Position numbers and translations under genes: made by a program | DNA from: Artemisia argyi | Taxonomy: Eukaryota; Streptophyta; Magnoliopsida; Asterales; Asteraceae | Assembly (NCBI GenBank): GCA_030686995.1 | Contig: CM060696.1 | Span: 12,561,987 to 12,625,986 of the forward strand | Reading direction: 5' to 3' | DNA length: 64,000 bases | Notes under the pieces: model-generated | Seen by the model: only the letters and a program-made list of their open reading frames with translations | What the model was told of the DNA's origin: nothing | Databases searched by the model: none | In this document: positions 11,741 through 23,865 of the stretch, one piece after another | Layout of the letters: each line of letters begins with the position of its first letter | Numbering within the stretch: position 1 is the stretch's first letter

Positions 11741-13369
11741 TGTGGAAAACTAGAAGGGGGGGTTGAATAGTTTTACGTCTTTTTAATTTATTATGAAAAC
11801 TTAGTTTAGTTTTAAAGTCTTGTTTGCTTTTAAAAACTTTGATTCTATCTTATGTGAACTCAAATCTTAAATAATATGAACAACTATATCTAAGTATGAA
11901 CAATAATAATAATGTAAGCTAAGTATGTGAAATCAACACATGCATAATATAAACAATTATAGCTATATACGAGAGACAAGTAAGTAAACGTTTATTTTAT
12001 AATCCTTAGTTATATTTTGTATGAAGACTATACTTGATCGAAATGATCAATTATATATATATATATATGTTACCTTTTTAGTTTGATTGTAAAAACTTTG
12101 TTTTGTGAATGAAACTTTTGTTTGATCTTTAAGTAAAATCAATACTAGCACTATATGAGCAACTACATATATAAACGTCTACGTCTACAAAAGTAATAAC
12201 GATATAAACAAGATAATAAGTAAGATATGGAAAGATCTAACCGCGAGACAAAGGATTTATAGTGGTTCAGCTACAAGGACACCTTCCTTGCCCTACTCCA
12301 CTCCTCGAGTCACCTACTCGAGAGTTTTCTTCACTATGTCAACAAGCTCCCTTATGGCGGAGAAGACCTTACACACCAATATACACACCACAACTTCGTC
12401 ACAACTTATTCACACCTTCTACACACCTTCTTCACACCTAGTCACTACTTAATCACAACACTACTTCTTCACACCTATCTAGCTTCACAACTATCTACTT
12501 CACAACAATCTTCTTCACAACTATCTACTTCCAAGCTCTTCTTCTTCACAACCAACTACTTATATCTCACTACTTCTATTCACAACTTCTACTCCTAGAT
12601 CTATCTAGTTACAATACTATCACACCTTTACAATGAATGTACACAACAACTAGACTATATACACAAATCTACAATACTTCACAACTTGATGTTGAAGGAG
12701 TATTCTTCTCTTGCACTTTGAGAGATGAGAGGTGAGGGAATGAATCACTTGAAACAAGGATTAACAATTATATGATCAAAGGGTTTTTAGGAGGATGTTT
12801 AGAGAGATTTGGATCTGAAAATTTTCGTGCAAGAGGTAGGGAAAAATTCCAGATTTAAGGTGGTATTTATAGGGAAAAATTTCTGACAGAATCTGACAGG
12901 GGAGCGTGGCCGGTCCCCTTAATTGTGTGCCGGTCCCCTTAAAATTAAGGGGACCGCCCTTATAATTAAGGGGGCCGCCCAGACGAAAACTGCAGTTTTC
13001 TTGTCTTTTTCTGGGGAAAGTTTATTTGGTGAAAAACTAACTAATTTTGGTTAAAATTTTGAATTCATATATTTATTATGAATAAAACATTTTCCTTTAT
13101 TACCAAAAATGTTTTTCAAAAATATATAATAAGTTTATTTAATTATATAAACTTTGTATTATTTAAATAAACATCCCTTTGATCATAAAATATATTAGTC
13201 ACTTGTTTATTCATACCTTAAGTGATTATGTTGGATGAGATGATATAAACTTGCTTAAAACTTGTTTACGTATTAACTTTGCGTTTAATGTCTTTATATT
13301 TTGTGATCGTCAAAACTTAGGGATATCGAAAAATATTAATAACGTTTTTATACATTATTTTTATCAACA
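11741..13369 (-). repeat. Copia LTR 2
   Basis: This 1629-bp near-identical partner of 4898-6582 carries TATA at 12864-12872 and a 26-bp palindrome at 12931-12956. It is the 5' LTR for the gag at 9880-11673. It is also followed on the high-coordinate side by a polypurine tract and a second internal region, so it simultaneously serves as the 3' LTR of the second copy. Confidence 0.92.
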
Positions 13370-16300
13370 ATCTCCCCCTTTTTGATGATTACAAAATCTA
13401 AATTCATTAAACTAAAAATTAATATACATGCAAGTTTTTAGTGTGAGTTTATATCACTTCTCCCCCTTTTTGTTAGCATCAAAAAGGTTATCCCGATGAA
13501 TGTATAGCTTCCCCTTGAAGTATACTCCCCCTCGTTTTGAGGTCATAAGAGATCGAGATATGGAATGCTTGCAAAAATATTTAGAGCATAAGGAACATAG
13601 ATATATATGCATGCAATAGATATGAAGTAACTAATAAGAATGCATGGTAATAAAACAAAAGAAACATTCATTAGTAATTATGTTGAAAACATAATCATTA
13701 GTACATAAGCATATAGATGTATGCTTTTCTAGCAAATTACACTAGATAATACTAAGTTGCCAAGTTGAGGTCTCTTGTACTTGCTTGGAACACAAAAGGT
13801 TTGAAATGATTTTATTTTTGGAGATGGGAAACATGGTGTTAAGGAAAGGTAGACTTTTGTGGGAATGGTGTTTGTAGAGTTTGGTGGTGAGTTTGGAGCG
13901 GAAGGATTTGCTTGAGGGTTGGTGTTTTATGTTATGGATGATGTTGGAGAAGACCTAGTGAGGAGATACTCAATCCAAGTGAGGTGTTCATTTATGGCCA
14001 TGTTTTGTTTTTGGAGAAAAATGCAACAAGAACAATTGTTGACATGATTCTCAAGATGGATCAAGTTGGGTGGTGATGAGTTGGTGGAAGAAGGTTGTTG
14101 ATCCAAATTGCTTTAAGCAAGATGTAAAGCAAGAAGAGCACTAAGCTCATGTGCTTCTTTAAGTTCTTCAGCGAACTTTTTATGTTCGGAAGATGGTGAT
14201 GATGGTGGAGTTGGATATTGATTATTGAATGTGGATTGATCATGGAACATAGGTTTCATGTATGGATGAGTTTTGATGGTTGTTGTTTAAAGATTGAGTA
14301 TGTTCCTCAAGAGGGTCTGTAACACCCCCAAATTTGGGATACACAGCGGAATTAAAGCTGGGTGTTACTCGACGGCACAACAGTTATAATAATAGGAAAA
14401 CAATCTCTAATTGAGTTGTTTTAGAAATTTTATTATTCAAATATCAGAGTTTACAAAATGAGGTCCCAGTAGTTTTAAAATTTGTTTAATACTTTATCAA
14501 AGAATAATAAAATCTTAGCCTTCCTTCCGTATCCATGCCCTTCCATGCCATCCTTGTTTGTTATGGACCTGAGATAAACGTGCTAAAAGCGTCAACACAA
14601 AGGTTGAGTGAATTCATAGCGTTTGTAAATAAGTAATAGTTGAACACAAGTCATATAGTTATAAAACATAGTAACGCAGCGTATTGCACTAAGCCTCATG
14701 AACTCAAACCTTAACAGTTTGGACATTATAGTAATGAGCTATAATGTAACGTTGCTAACATTATAATAATAATGTGAGTAACAGAGCCCTCGAGTAGGAG
14801 CTTGCCAACATCCTATTGTTCTTCAAATATAATGCATTTGGCCACTTATCCAGCGACACAAATGGGGCGTCAACTGCCAATAGATCTATTCACTATATTC
14901 GCGTTCACTCGCAAGTGATTAATGGTTCATGATATGAGGGACTTTTAATGGCAAAACGTTTAACTTAGGCAATACCAGATCAGGATAGCATACAGAAAAA
15001 TACTTGTGTTCGGTTTGTAGCATGTATCTCCCCACAAGTTCAGAAAATGTATAAAAAAAATAGTGGGACTATGAACTCACCGGGTAATAAAGCAGTCTGA
15101 ATGGAAAACAACTTAAATAAAGTTGATAAACGTCTCCGACACAAAACCTGAGTTGATTTATCAAGCTTTTCAGTATATATGAATATTTATTATTGATTCC
15201 GGTAAAGGTTTGTTATCGATTATACGTTTAATGAGTTAATGTAAAGTTTCTTCAAAAGTTAACGATATCATTGTCGTTTTTAGGGTTTATATATTAGTTA
15301 ACCTAGTCCCCGAGTTATTTTAGTGTTATAAATAAATTCCCGAGATAATATGAAAATATTACACTTTGTACCCTATAGTTTCAGATATTGACAATTTACC
15401 CCCTGAACTTTAGTAAAATGACAGTTTCTACCCTGAACTTTCAAATATGAAACTTTATACCCTTTAACCTCAAGTTAACTTTATTTTAAATTTTGGCTCA
15501 TAAGAATAGTTTAAAGTTTTGCCATAAAATACTCTCCATGCAAAATAGACTTTGCACCCCATGTCTTTTAAAGGAAAACGTACTTTTAGCCTAGTGAAAG
15601 GTCACAACTCTTTTAGTTATAATAAAATAGGTTTGTAAATAAGTTTTCCCTAACTCCTCGGCTCATGGTTCTTATTTATTTACCCTAAACAATTTAAAAT
15701 ACAAGTTTATAAAACAGGGTTTACGGCCAAAAGTAGGCTCGTTTATACACGAGGCTTGAGGAGGTTTTTATGATGCCTTTGCTATTTTCAATAGTCTACC
15801 AGGAGGTCTTTCTATAGGTTCAAACCATTCGTCCTAAGGTGCTATGGTTTAGTCACAATTATCTTCCAAAGTTAGGTGTTCAAAACTAGTTTCACATAAA
15901 ATAACAAATATTTTCCTTAAGTAGCGATGGGCAGAAAAGTGAGGCTCGATAAAAACTAGACCACTTAATATTTTTCCGAGCTTTTTGTTCCTACTTAATC
16001 TATGCTGGAAGGGCTTTGTTTTGACCCCGAGTTTAGGTTCTTAGGTACACGTTTGATAGGGTAAACAAGTGCTCGAAGTTGGGTACCTGGAGCATATGCT
16101 CGACTTACATTAGGTTACAAAAACAGTTTTATTTTCGAATTTTAAACTTCCAAACCAACGTTTTGAGCATTGTAACATGTTATTAGGTATATATAAGTTA
16201 TATTTTAACAAAGTTTGAGGTTTCATGATTAGTAATACATGTCGAAATAAAAATTAAGGGTGTTTGGTCTAGTGATTTGCGACAAGAAAAAGAGGCCTGA

Positions 16301-17273
16301 ATAAAACGTAGAGTGCGCATCTTTTGGCCAGGTCTTGGGGGCGAATTGAATTGTGCTAGGTGGTGTTTAAAATAGCTTATTGGTTGGGCTTATAAGTACT
16401 AGCTTATGGTAGAAAAATGAGGCAAAAGTGAGGCGTTTAAGAAAAGATTTTTGGAAATTCAAATGTCGGGTTTGAAAACAGTCCGCCCTACAGCTCTTGT
16501 CGTGCGTTTTTAGGACCCCGTGCTCCTGAGTTTTTAAAGAAAACGTCGTTCCGGACAACTTTCATGCTTTAACTTTTTGATGAATCGGACTAGAAATGCC
16601 TCGTTTTGTGTGTTCTATGTTTCTGTCACAGAATGTTTCGAGCAGCTTTCCAAAGTTTTTGGTGATTTTATTTGGCCGGGTTAGTGGGGCGTTCAAGAGT
16701 GTCCTGGGTGGTGGTCACATAGATCTTTTGGCTAGGTTTAGTACCCTTAGCTTGTGGTAGAAAAATAGGACACAAGAGGGGTGTTTGGGCTAGTTTTGGC
16801 GACAAGGCAGAAAAGCAGAGACATGTTTAAACTTTACAAAAGCCTATGGTGACCCATACTTGTTATCTATTACTGATTATTTAGCTTGTTTTAGTGTAAT
16901 TTTAGATAGCTTTTAAGTTCATAAAGTTTACAAAATAATAAAGTGGATGTTTGTTTACTCGTTACATCAGAAAGAAAACATAACTTTGGTCCAGGTTTTG
17001 AATCAAGACTTGTTTGATATCATATTTAAACATGTTTAAGCCTTATGAAAGGTTTTGAAAAAGGGCTAGGAAGACTTACAAACTTGGGATTCAAATATGG
17101 AGGGTTTTTGACAAAATGGCTTGAAAATGGAATTTTAGACTTTCCTTCTACTCCAAGGTTTCTCCTTCTTCTTTGGCTCTACTTGTACCTCTATATCAGT
17201 AAACACTTAAGAGTGTAATTGTTTGATGTATTTCGAGAATGTGCGAGTGAAAATGGAAAGAATATGGGTCGAA

Positions 17274-17282
17274 TTTTATATA
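17274..17282 (-). promoter_or_regulatory. TATA box 1 of the solo LTR
   Basis: TATATAAAA on the minus strand, inside a 110-bp segment that is duplicated with divergence at 17477-17596. Confidence 0.5.
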
Positions 17283-17538
17283 GGGAAATGATGGAAAGGT
17301 CTCAAGAGTGTCTAGGTCACATGGTAAGGAGAGGAGGGAACAACATGAGGTGTATCATGGCACTTGGAGGATTCGTGTGGTTATGGTAGAATTTGCATGG
17401 TGTGGTAAAATGAGAGCCAAGACTCCTAATACTCTTATTAGATTTATATTTGCTCACCAATATTAGTAGACTTTGAGTGTATATTTGTTTGTGAGAATTT
17501 CGAATGAAATGTGAGTGAAATGAAGAAACTAGGACTCG

Positions 17539-17551
17539 ATATATATATATA
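17539..17551 (-). promoter_or_regulatory. TATA box 2 of the solo LTR
   Basis: A TATATATATATA run lies in the second copy of the duplicated promoter-like segment, about 265 bp from TATA box 1. Confidence 0.45.
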
Positions 17552-20450
17552 GGGGAGATGAGATGGCTTCTAAACTATACTAGGTCACCATGTTGGTTTC
17601 AAAGGGACATGTTGATGTATCCTAAACCCTGATTCGACACTTGTAAGGAAGGGAGTACCATATACTTTGTGGATTAACCCTAACCATGGATTTTAACTAA
17701 CTCCTTGACTTGTGAAGTAAGATTTCTAGAATCCATGTGATGTGGAAGTATAAACGACCAAAGGAGTTTCTTATGGCTGCCAAATGGTGGTCTTATATGA
17801 TGGAAGTAAAAACATGATGATGTGGTAAAATTATATCCAAAATTTCCACTCACAATATTGACCAAAGATAAAATATCAAAGAAACATGGTGTGTTGGAGG
17901 TAAATATGGCCTAGTAAATTCCTTGTGATGTCTAAAGTTTAGTTAGAGAAATTTAATTAGTTTTGGTTAGGAGCGTATCATGTAGTTTACCAAGGATCGA
18001 AATGTACAAGAAATAAAGAGGAATTCGAATGGTGCTTAAGGAGTGGTACTATAGGCTTACTAGAGTCGTACTAAGGTTTTAGGAATATAAGAAAATTAGT
18101 TTTAGGTATTTGGTTAGATTTGGTACAAATATATAAATTAGTTTTGACAAGTTTATATTAGTAAAAATATAGTGTTTTTAGGTTTCATGCATCAAGTACT
18201 TGTATACTAGGTTTAGGGTCTTGTACTTAGGCTTATTAAATATAAGGAAATATATTTTGAAGGCTTGTGCATAAAAGACTTGTATAATGTGTTTTGAAAA
18301 GAAGTACACTGAGGTTTATAATAAATAATTTGTTTTCATGCATTATAATTAGTTTTCATGCATTACTGACTTGTGTCTTAGCTTGAAAAACTTGTACTCT
18401 TGTATTTCTTAAAAATAGCATACATACTAGTCAGGGTTTTATGATTTGATTATGTACAATTATAGTTTTAATGATTTATAGTTTTCGTAAATACTTTAAT
18501 AAATAGTAAATATTAAATTTGAACGTTAAGTGTAAAATGACGTAAGGTGGTAAATAAGAAGTTGAAAACTTTGGTACTTGACATATAAAAATATTTATTT
18601 AAAACAAAACCAAGTGAACCCCGTTTATTTAGAATATGAGTTACGTCATATTAATTAATTGTTATGATTAGTTTAACTGATAACGTTTAATGAAAAAAAG
18701 TTAGGCATGAAAAAGGGATAAGTATAAGTTTAATTTAAGTGGAAATTTACCGGTGGTTACAGGGTCATTTGGAAGAAATGAATTGGGTGAATGTGGAATT
18801 TCATTAGTGAGGGTGATTGTGAGATTGTCTTGTTGAGACACAAGAGAGGTTTCATTTGGGTAATCATGAATGGATGAGGATGAATGTATAGAAGAATGGG
18901 ATGTTTCATGAGTGGATTTGTAGTTTGACCAAAATGTGAAGTGTTGGGAGTGAGATTGTGATTGTTGTTTGGAGATGGAGTATGCTCTTTATATGAATTT
19001 TATGGGTGAGATGAAAGTGTATTTTTTGGAGTAAGGATGGAAATGAATGTGGATAGAGTAATTGTGTGAGGATGTGTGATGCAAATTGCGTTGTGCAAGG
19101 TGCATAGTATTGAGATCACGGAGTTAGTCAAGTACTTCACGAAACTTCAAGGTTTACAAGGAAGATGATGATGAAGGAATTTTGTAATGTTGGTGGAAAA
19201 GAGAGTGAGGTGTAATATTGATTATTGTTTGGATGTTGAAATTTTTCAATGAAATGATTGTTTGGAGGAGATAGATGAGATGTAGGTATGTAGTTGGGAG
19301 CATAGGTAGATGCTTGACCATTATGAGGATTGAGAGAGGGTTCTTTTGAGTGATCTTGAGGTTTGTGTATCATGAAGTATGGTTTAGCCTTCATGGGTTA
19401 AGTTGTAGTGGTGATGACACACTTTGTAGAGTGTAGGGAATGGTTCCATGGTTAAATATTTTTGTGATGATAACTAGATGGAGTTATTGGTGAGGATGGG
19501 AGATGAGTATCAAGTGATGTGATTGATGAGAGTGAAATAGCGATGTTCACGGAAGGGATGCCTTGGTTTTTCATATCACTTGGGTGGTTTGAGTGTGTAA
19601 AGGTTATGAGGTTTGAATGTAAGGTAGAAGGGTATGGGTGAGTAAAGGTTATGAGATTTAAGTGTGTAAAGATTATGAGGTTTGGTTTTGGGCAAATCCA
19701 ACTCTTTAGGCAGCTATGCATGTATTATCTTAATGGAATATGCATGAAAAGTATATAGACAAATAAACATGTAATATAATTACAACTACGCATGCATGCA
19801 AACTTAATAAAGTAATAAATCAAGCAATTAAGGCATTCTTCCTAACATGACTAACTTAGTGCAAGGGCAAAAGCAACTAATGAGTGAGACACTAGTGATG
19901 GAACAAATGTGATAGTGTAATTCTTGATTTTGTTCTAGTGTATGCCTATATGAAACAAATACGGAGTTAAGATCGTTTCGACTCCTAAACAAATTTTCCT
20001 AAGAAACGATCCTTGATCTCCTTGATTTAGCTTTGCTCACTTCTAACTGTCATGTATATGTATATATTGGATTATATATATAGACAACGAGAGTGAGACT
20101 ATTGTGCATTGTTTGATAGAAAAACGTTTTTATCATTATTCAACAATGAGTTTTCCTAATCGTGAGAATGATTTCAAAATGAATTGAGGTTTTCTTTTGA
20201 GAGTATATATGCAAAAACAAAATAACTCAATTCCTGATTTTTGTGCAAAACAGAATCCTAGACTCAGATTTCAGAAGAAAGAAAAGAAAATTAAATATTT
20301 TTATGCTCAGATGGCCGGCCCCCTTAAAGTGAGGCCGGTCCCCTTAATTTTAAGGGGGCCGCCCTTATAGATTTAAGGGGTCCGCCCGTCTGACAGAAAA
20401 GAAATTTTCAGAACTTTGATTTTTCAGAAGATTTTAAGTATTCCAATAAT

Positions 20451-20702
20451 TTAATCAATTTGCTCAATCATTCCTAATCCTAAACGCAAATAATTAAATA
20501 GTTCATGCTTAAGGGTTTTGGTAAACATATTGGCAATGTTATCTTCCAAAACTACCTTTTCTACATAACCTATGATCATAAGTGATTGATGAAGTTGTTC
20601 TATATGAGTGTTGAATAGGGTATATCCTAACTTCTATAGCTCCTTTGTTGTCGCACACTTATCTAACTTAATGCCATAGTCTACGAGAGCTTGTTTCATC
20701 CA
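20451..20702 (-). pseudogene. Copia RNase H remnant, second copy
   Basis: Near-identical duplicate of 9239-9490, with the same EDNIANMFTKPL-type end and the same disruptions, so the pol decay predates the tandem duplication. Confidence 0.75.
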
Positions 20703-21091
20703 TAGTTTTCTAACACGAGAAATCTAATCTTACTTCTATGTTAATAATTAATCCACTTGACTCATTTCACTTCATCACCATGAGTTTTCTACTAGTGGAC
20801 ATAGAAGATTTCCATTTTCTATGTTGTTCGACAACGAACAATTTTATTATAATCCTAGGAAGGCCAACTAAGAAGGGTTCATAATGCGTGAGTAAGTAAG
20901 TATAACTAGCTATATAACTAAGCATTAATCTAACTAGTTGTTTATCTAAGCATGCAAATTATAGCGATGAACTTAAAAGAAACGCGTACCTTTTAGTCTT
21001 CAATGGAATATCTTCAAGCACTTCAAATGACCATGTTGACTTATAGAAGTCATTAGTAGATGATATTCCAACTACTTCCAAGATTGACAGC

Positions 21092-21557
21092 TTAGCCACT
21101 TGGTCCCCATTGTCTCATTGGTCTAAAGTTGTTTGGTCCAAACATATTCAACATTTGGCTAGGATGCATGTATGGTGGTAATATTCCCCAAGGATTGTAA
21201 CTTGGTTGATAATTCCATATTTGATGACTAGTATTGTTGTAGTTTTGTCTATTTTGGTTTCTTCTAGGTTGAGGTGTTTTAGATCGAGTATGAAGATTAT
21301 TTTGTTTTCTTGGTGGTGGAGTTTTAGATCTTAATTTAGATTTAGAGGATCCTACTTCGGTCTTTAAGGATGGTTTATAAAAAGTTTTTACTTTTTCATC
21401 ATACGCAATGGGTATTTTTCTATCTTTTGTAAGTATATACTTAGGTTTTGATTCTAATGATTTTTGTTTACTAGATTCACATTCAAACTTTATACTTTTA
21501 TTTTCACTAGTTGAAACATTAGTTGAGGTTAATCCTAGACCGGTTTTATCTCCCGAA
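21092..21557 (-). pseudogene. Truncated gag C-terminus (second copia copy)
   Basis: This is the C-terminal part of the gag at 9880-11673, ending WGPSG before the stop at 21092-21094. An in-frame 15-bp duplication near 21121-21136 distinguishes it from the first copy. The 5' two thirds, including the zinc knuckle, are missing beyond 21557. Confidence 0.85.
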
Positions 21558-21712
21558 TAATCATATTTTAATTATTTTATTTTTTCAAATTGAGGTATAA
21601 AACTTGTCATTTTCGACAGTTCTATGTAGAGATGGCATAACGGCCGGGCCGGGCGAGCATGGGCCACGGGTCAAACGGGCGACAGGCTAAGCAGACACTG
21701 GCTAAACGGACG
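21558..21712. other. Flank between truncated copia and hAT
   Basis: AT-rich, then a GC-rich stretch (gagatggcataacggccggg...). The start is reminiscent of the end of a second hAT-like element, but no partner end was found. The last 8 bases are the hAT TSD. Confidence 0.35.
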
Positions 21713-22251
21713 CAAGGCTGTCAAGATCGCGATCCCACGCAGGATCGTTTTTGTCTTTGCAAGATCGAGATCGTAAGATCGGATCGCGATCCTACGATCC
21801 TACCAATTTGTCATATTTTGTAAACCAATGATATACGAGTCAAACTGTTTTACATTTTTACTCAACGTCAAAGATAAGTTCATATAATATCATCTTGAAA
21901 ATGACAAATTTTAAATTTCAAACGCCAAAGTAATAGTAAAACACAAAAAAATCAAGTTTCAATCGTTACATTAACGATTTAGTGCAATAGTATTACATAA
22001 CATAGGTCCTAAATGTCTCAAAACATACGAGCCATCAACATGATTTAAAAAAAACAAACGTTTCATAAGTGGCATTACAAAACATACCCTTTGATTAGTT
22101 TAATTACAGTGAAGTAAACTAAATTAAACTATTGAACACTTTTTAGACTATAATCTATTTTGAAAAGTAGAAAACTCTGTATAAACTATAATCTATTTAG
22201 AAAATGAAACAATAGTGGTTTACTCATTAGACATTAGTAAAACACAAGTTT

Positions 22252-22292
<41 letters not shown>

Positions 22293-22318
22293 CTAAGCAA
22301 GTGGGATAGACTTAAAAG

Positions 22319-22369
<51 letters not shown>

Positions 22370-22520
22370 GAACTCGGATCGCGTGTCGATCTTACGATCT
22401 TACGTGCGATCCTACGATCCTACCTCAGATGCGATCCTACCACGATTCTACACGATTTTGACTGGTGGACACGTAAGATCGTACGATCTTACGTGTAAAC
22501 TCGCGAGTTTGACAGCCTTG
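21713..22520. mobile_element. Non-autonomous hAT element, 808 bp
   Basis: The ends are CAAGGCTGTCAA and its inverted match ending TTGACAGCCTTG, with TCGCGA conserved just inside. The flanks are the perfect 8-bp TSD AACGGACG (21705-21712 and 22521-22528). An 8-bp TSD with a CA(A/G)GG...TG terminus is the hAT signature. There is no transposase. The interior carries repeated GATCCTACGATC/GATCGTAGGATC-like words near both ends and a T39-spacer-A47 hairpin (about 22252-22368). Confidence 0.9.
22252..22368. repeat. Poly(T)-poly(A) inverted homopolymer pair inside hAT
   Basis: About 39 T, a 32-nt spacer, then about 46 A. The transcript or single strand could fold into a long A-T hairpin. Exact lengths are prone to assembly error. 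Confidence 0.8.
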
Positions 22521-22528
22521 AACGGACG

Positions 22529-22819
22529 CATGCTAAACGAATCGTTTTAGAAAAGACCCAAAATGACGAAATAAATTTCTCAAACGTAACACCTCATTTA
22601 TATTTAAAAAATTAAATATGTTATATCTATAAGTTTTTTTCTAAAAAACAATTGTAATAATTATCCAATTGAGAGAAAATATATGCTCGTTTGTTCCCAT
22701 TTAACTTTAAATCGGCAATATATAGTATATACTCATTTCAAAAAAAAGAGTGGGCTAAATGTGCCCAAATCTTCTAAAAATTTGCCAAAATTAGCTATTT
22801 TTTTTAAAGCCTTCCCTTT
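22529..22819. other. Flank between hAT and Mutator-like element
   Basis: AT-rich and non-coding. It ends with the 9-bp Mutator TSD CTTCCCTTT (22811-22819). Joined across the next two insertions, it would continue at 35120. Confidence 0.5.
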
Positions 22820-23090
22820 GAGTAAAGTCCAAAATATATCCTTGTGGTTTGTCCCGTGTCTTGCTTTACATCCTCGTGGATTTTTTTTTTTTTCTTTTTT
22901 ATTTTTTTTTTGCAAAAAACCATCCATCCGTTAGTAAAGTTGGTACAAAACAATCTCTCCGTTAGTGAAATTAGTCATCGACGACTAACGATGCAAATTA
23001 TTCTCCATTATCTCCTAACGCAAGGCGAAAATATTTGCATCGTTAGTACTCCGTTATCACCTACCATATATCTCCTAACCGATTTACGTT
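22820..23090. repeat. Left terminal inverted repeat
   Basis: Pairs with 26560-26806 at roughly 80% by eye. The outermost bases are best conserved (GAGTAAAGTCC). Confidence 0.85.
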
Positions 23091-23865
23091 TTCGTCTGAT
23101 TTTCTCACGTTTTATCATTTTTCGCCCGTTTTTTCACGTTTTCATACGTTTTTATCCATTTTCATACGTTTTATCCATTTTTAAACGTTTTCGTCCATTT
23201 TTTTCCATTTAGGTCTGTTTTTACACGTTTTCAACCGTTTTTTTCACGTTTTCATACGTTTTATCCGTTTTCATATGATTTTATTTGTTTTTAAACGTTT
23301 TCGTCCGCTTTTCTCATGTTTTTATCAATTTTCTTCTGTTTTTACACGTTTTCGTCTGTTTTTTCACGTTTTCATAAGTTTTATCTGTTTAAGTCCGTTT
23401 TTAAACGTTTTCGTCCATTTTTCTCTCATTTTTATCCGTTTTTACACGTTTTTTGTCCATTTTTCATATTTTCATACGTTTTAATCCGTTTTTATATGTT
23501 TCCGTCTGTTTTCTCACATTTTTATCCGCTTTCGTCCGTTTTTACACGTTTTTGTCCATTTTCTTCACATTTTCATACGTTTCATTTTTTTCCATTGTTA
23601 AACGTTTTTATCCATTTTTCTCACGTTTTTATCCATTTTCATTCATTCTTCACATGTTTTATACATTTTTATCCGTTTTCTTCCCTTTTTCTCACGTTTT
23701 CATACGTTTTAATCCGTTTTCATCCATTTTTACACATTTTCGTCTATTTTTCTTACGTTTTTATATGTTTTTGTCTGTTTTTCTCATGTTTTCATCCGTT
23801 TTTATACGTTTTCATCCATTTTCCTCATATTTTATATGTTTCGGCTATTTTTCTTATATTTTTAT
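23091..23865. repeat. Left-arm decamer array (TTTTCNTACG type)
   Basis: Tandem degenerate decamers such as CGTTTTCATA and CGTTTTTATC, the inverse of the right arm. Frames through it give only Phe/Ser/Arg-rich periodic peptides. Confidence 0.88.

Larger units (their letters stand above)
14318..18761 (-). mobile_element. Solo LTR of a large gypsy-type retrotransposon
   Basis: A 4444-bp insertion begins TGTAACACCCC and ends GGTGGTTACA (TG...CA). It is flanked by the perfect 5-bp TSD GGGTC (14313-14317 and 18762-18766). The uninterrupted site is seen in the first copia copy near 7534. It contains no primer site, no polypurine tract and no internal direct repeat of its ends, so it is a solo LTR left by LTR-LTR recombination. 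Its start resembles the LTRs at 48984 and 57096 (cagcggaa...gggtgttac and the block near 14560-14620). That similarity, and TATA boxes reading on the minus strand, give the orientation. Confidence 0.88.
13370..21557 (-). mobile_element. Second, truncated copia internal region (tandem copy)
   Basis: This repeats 6583-10332 almost base for base, starting with the polypurine tract. It is split by the solo LTR at 14318-18761. It ends abruptly inside gag at 21557, where the two copies diverge after TCCCGAA, and no LTR or TSD follows. The LTR-internal-LTR-internal arrangement is typical of unequal recombination between elements, followed by loss of the outer part. Confidence 0.88.

Noticed and set aside
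21628..21660. Left end of a second hAT (tagagatggcataacgg)
   Set aside because: No inverted partner end or TSD could be found.
22215..22550. Phe- and Lys-run ORF in the hAT element
   Set aside because: Made by the poly(T)/poly(A) tracts. No transposase motif.
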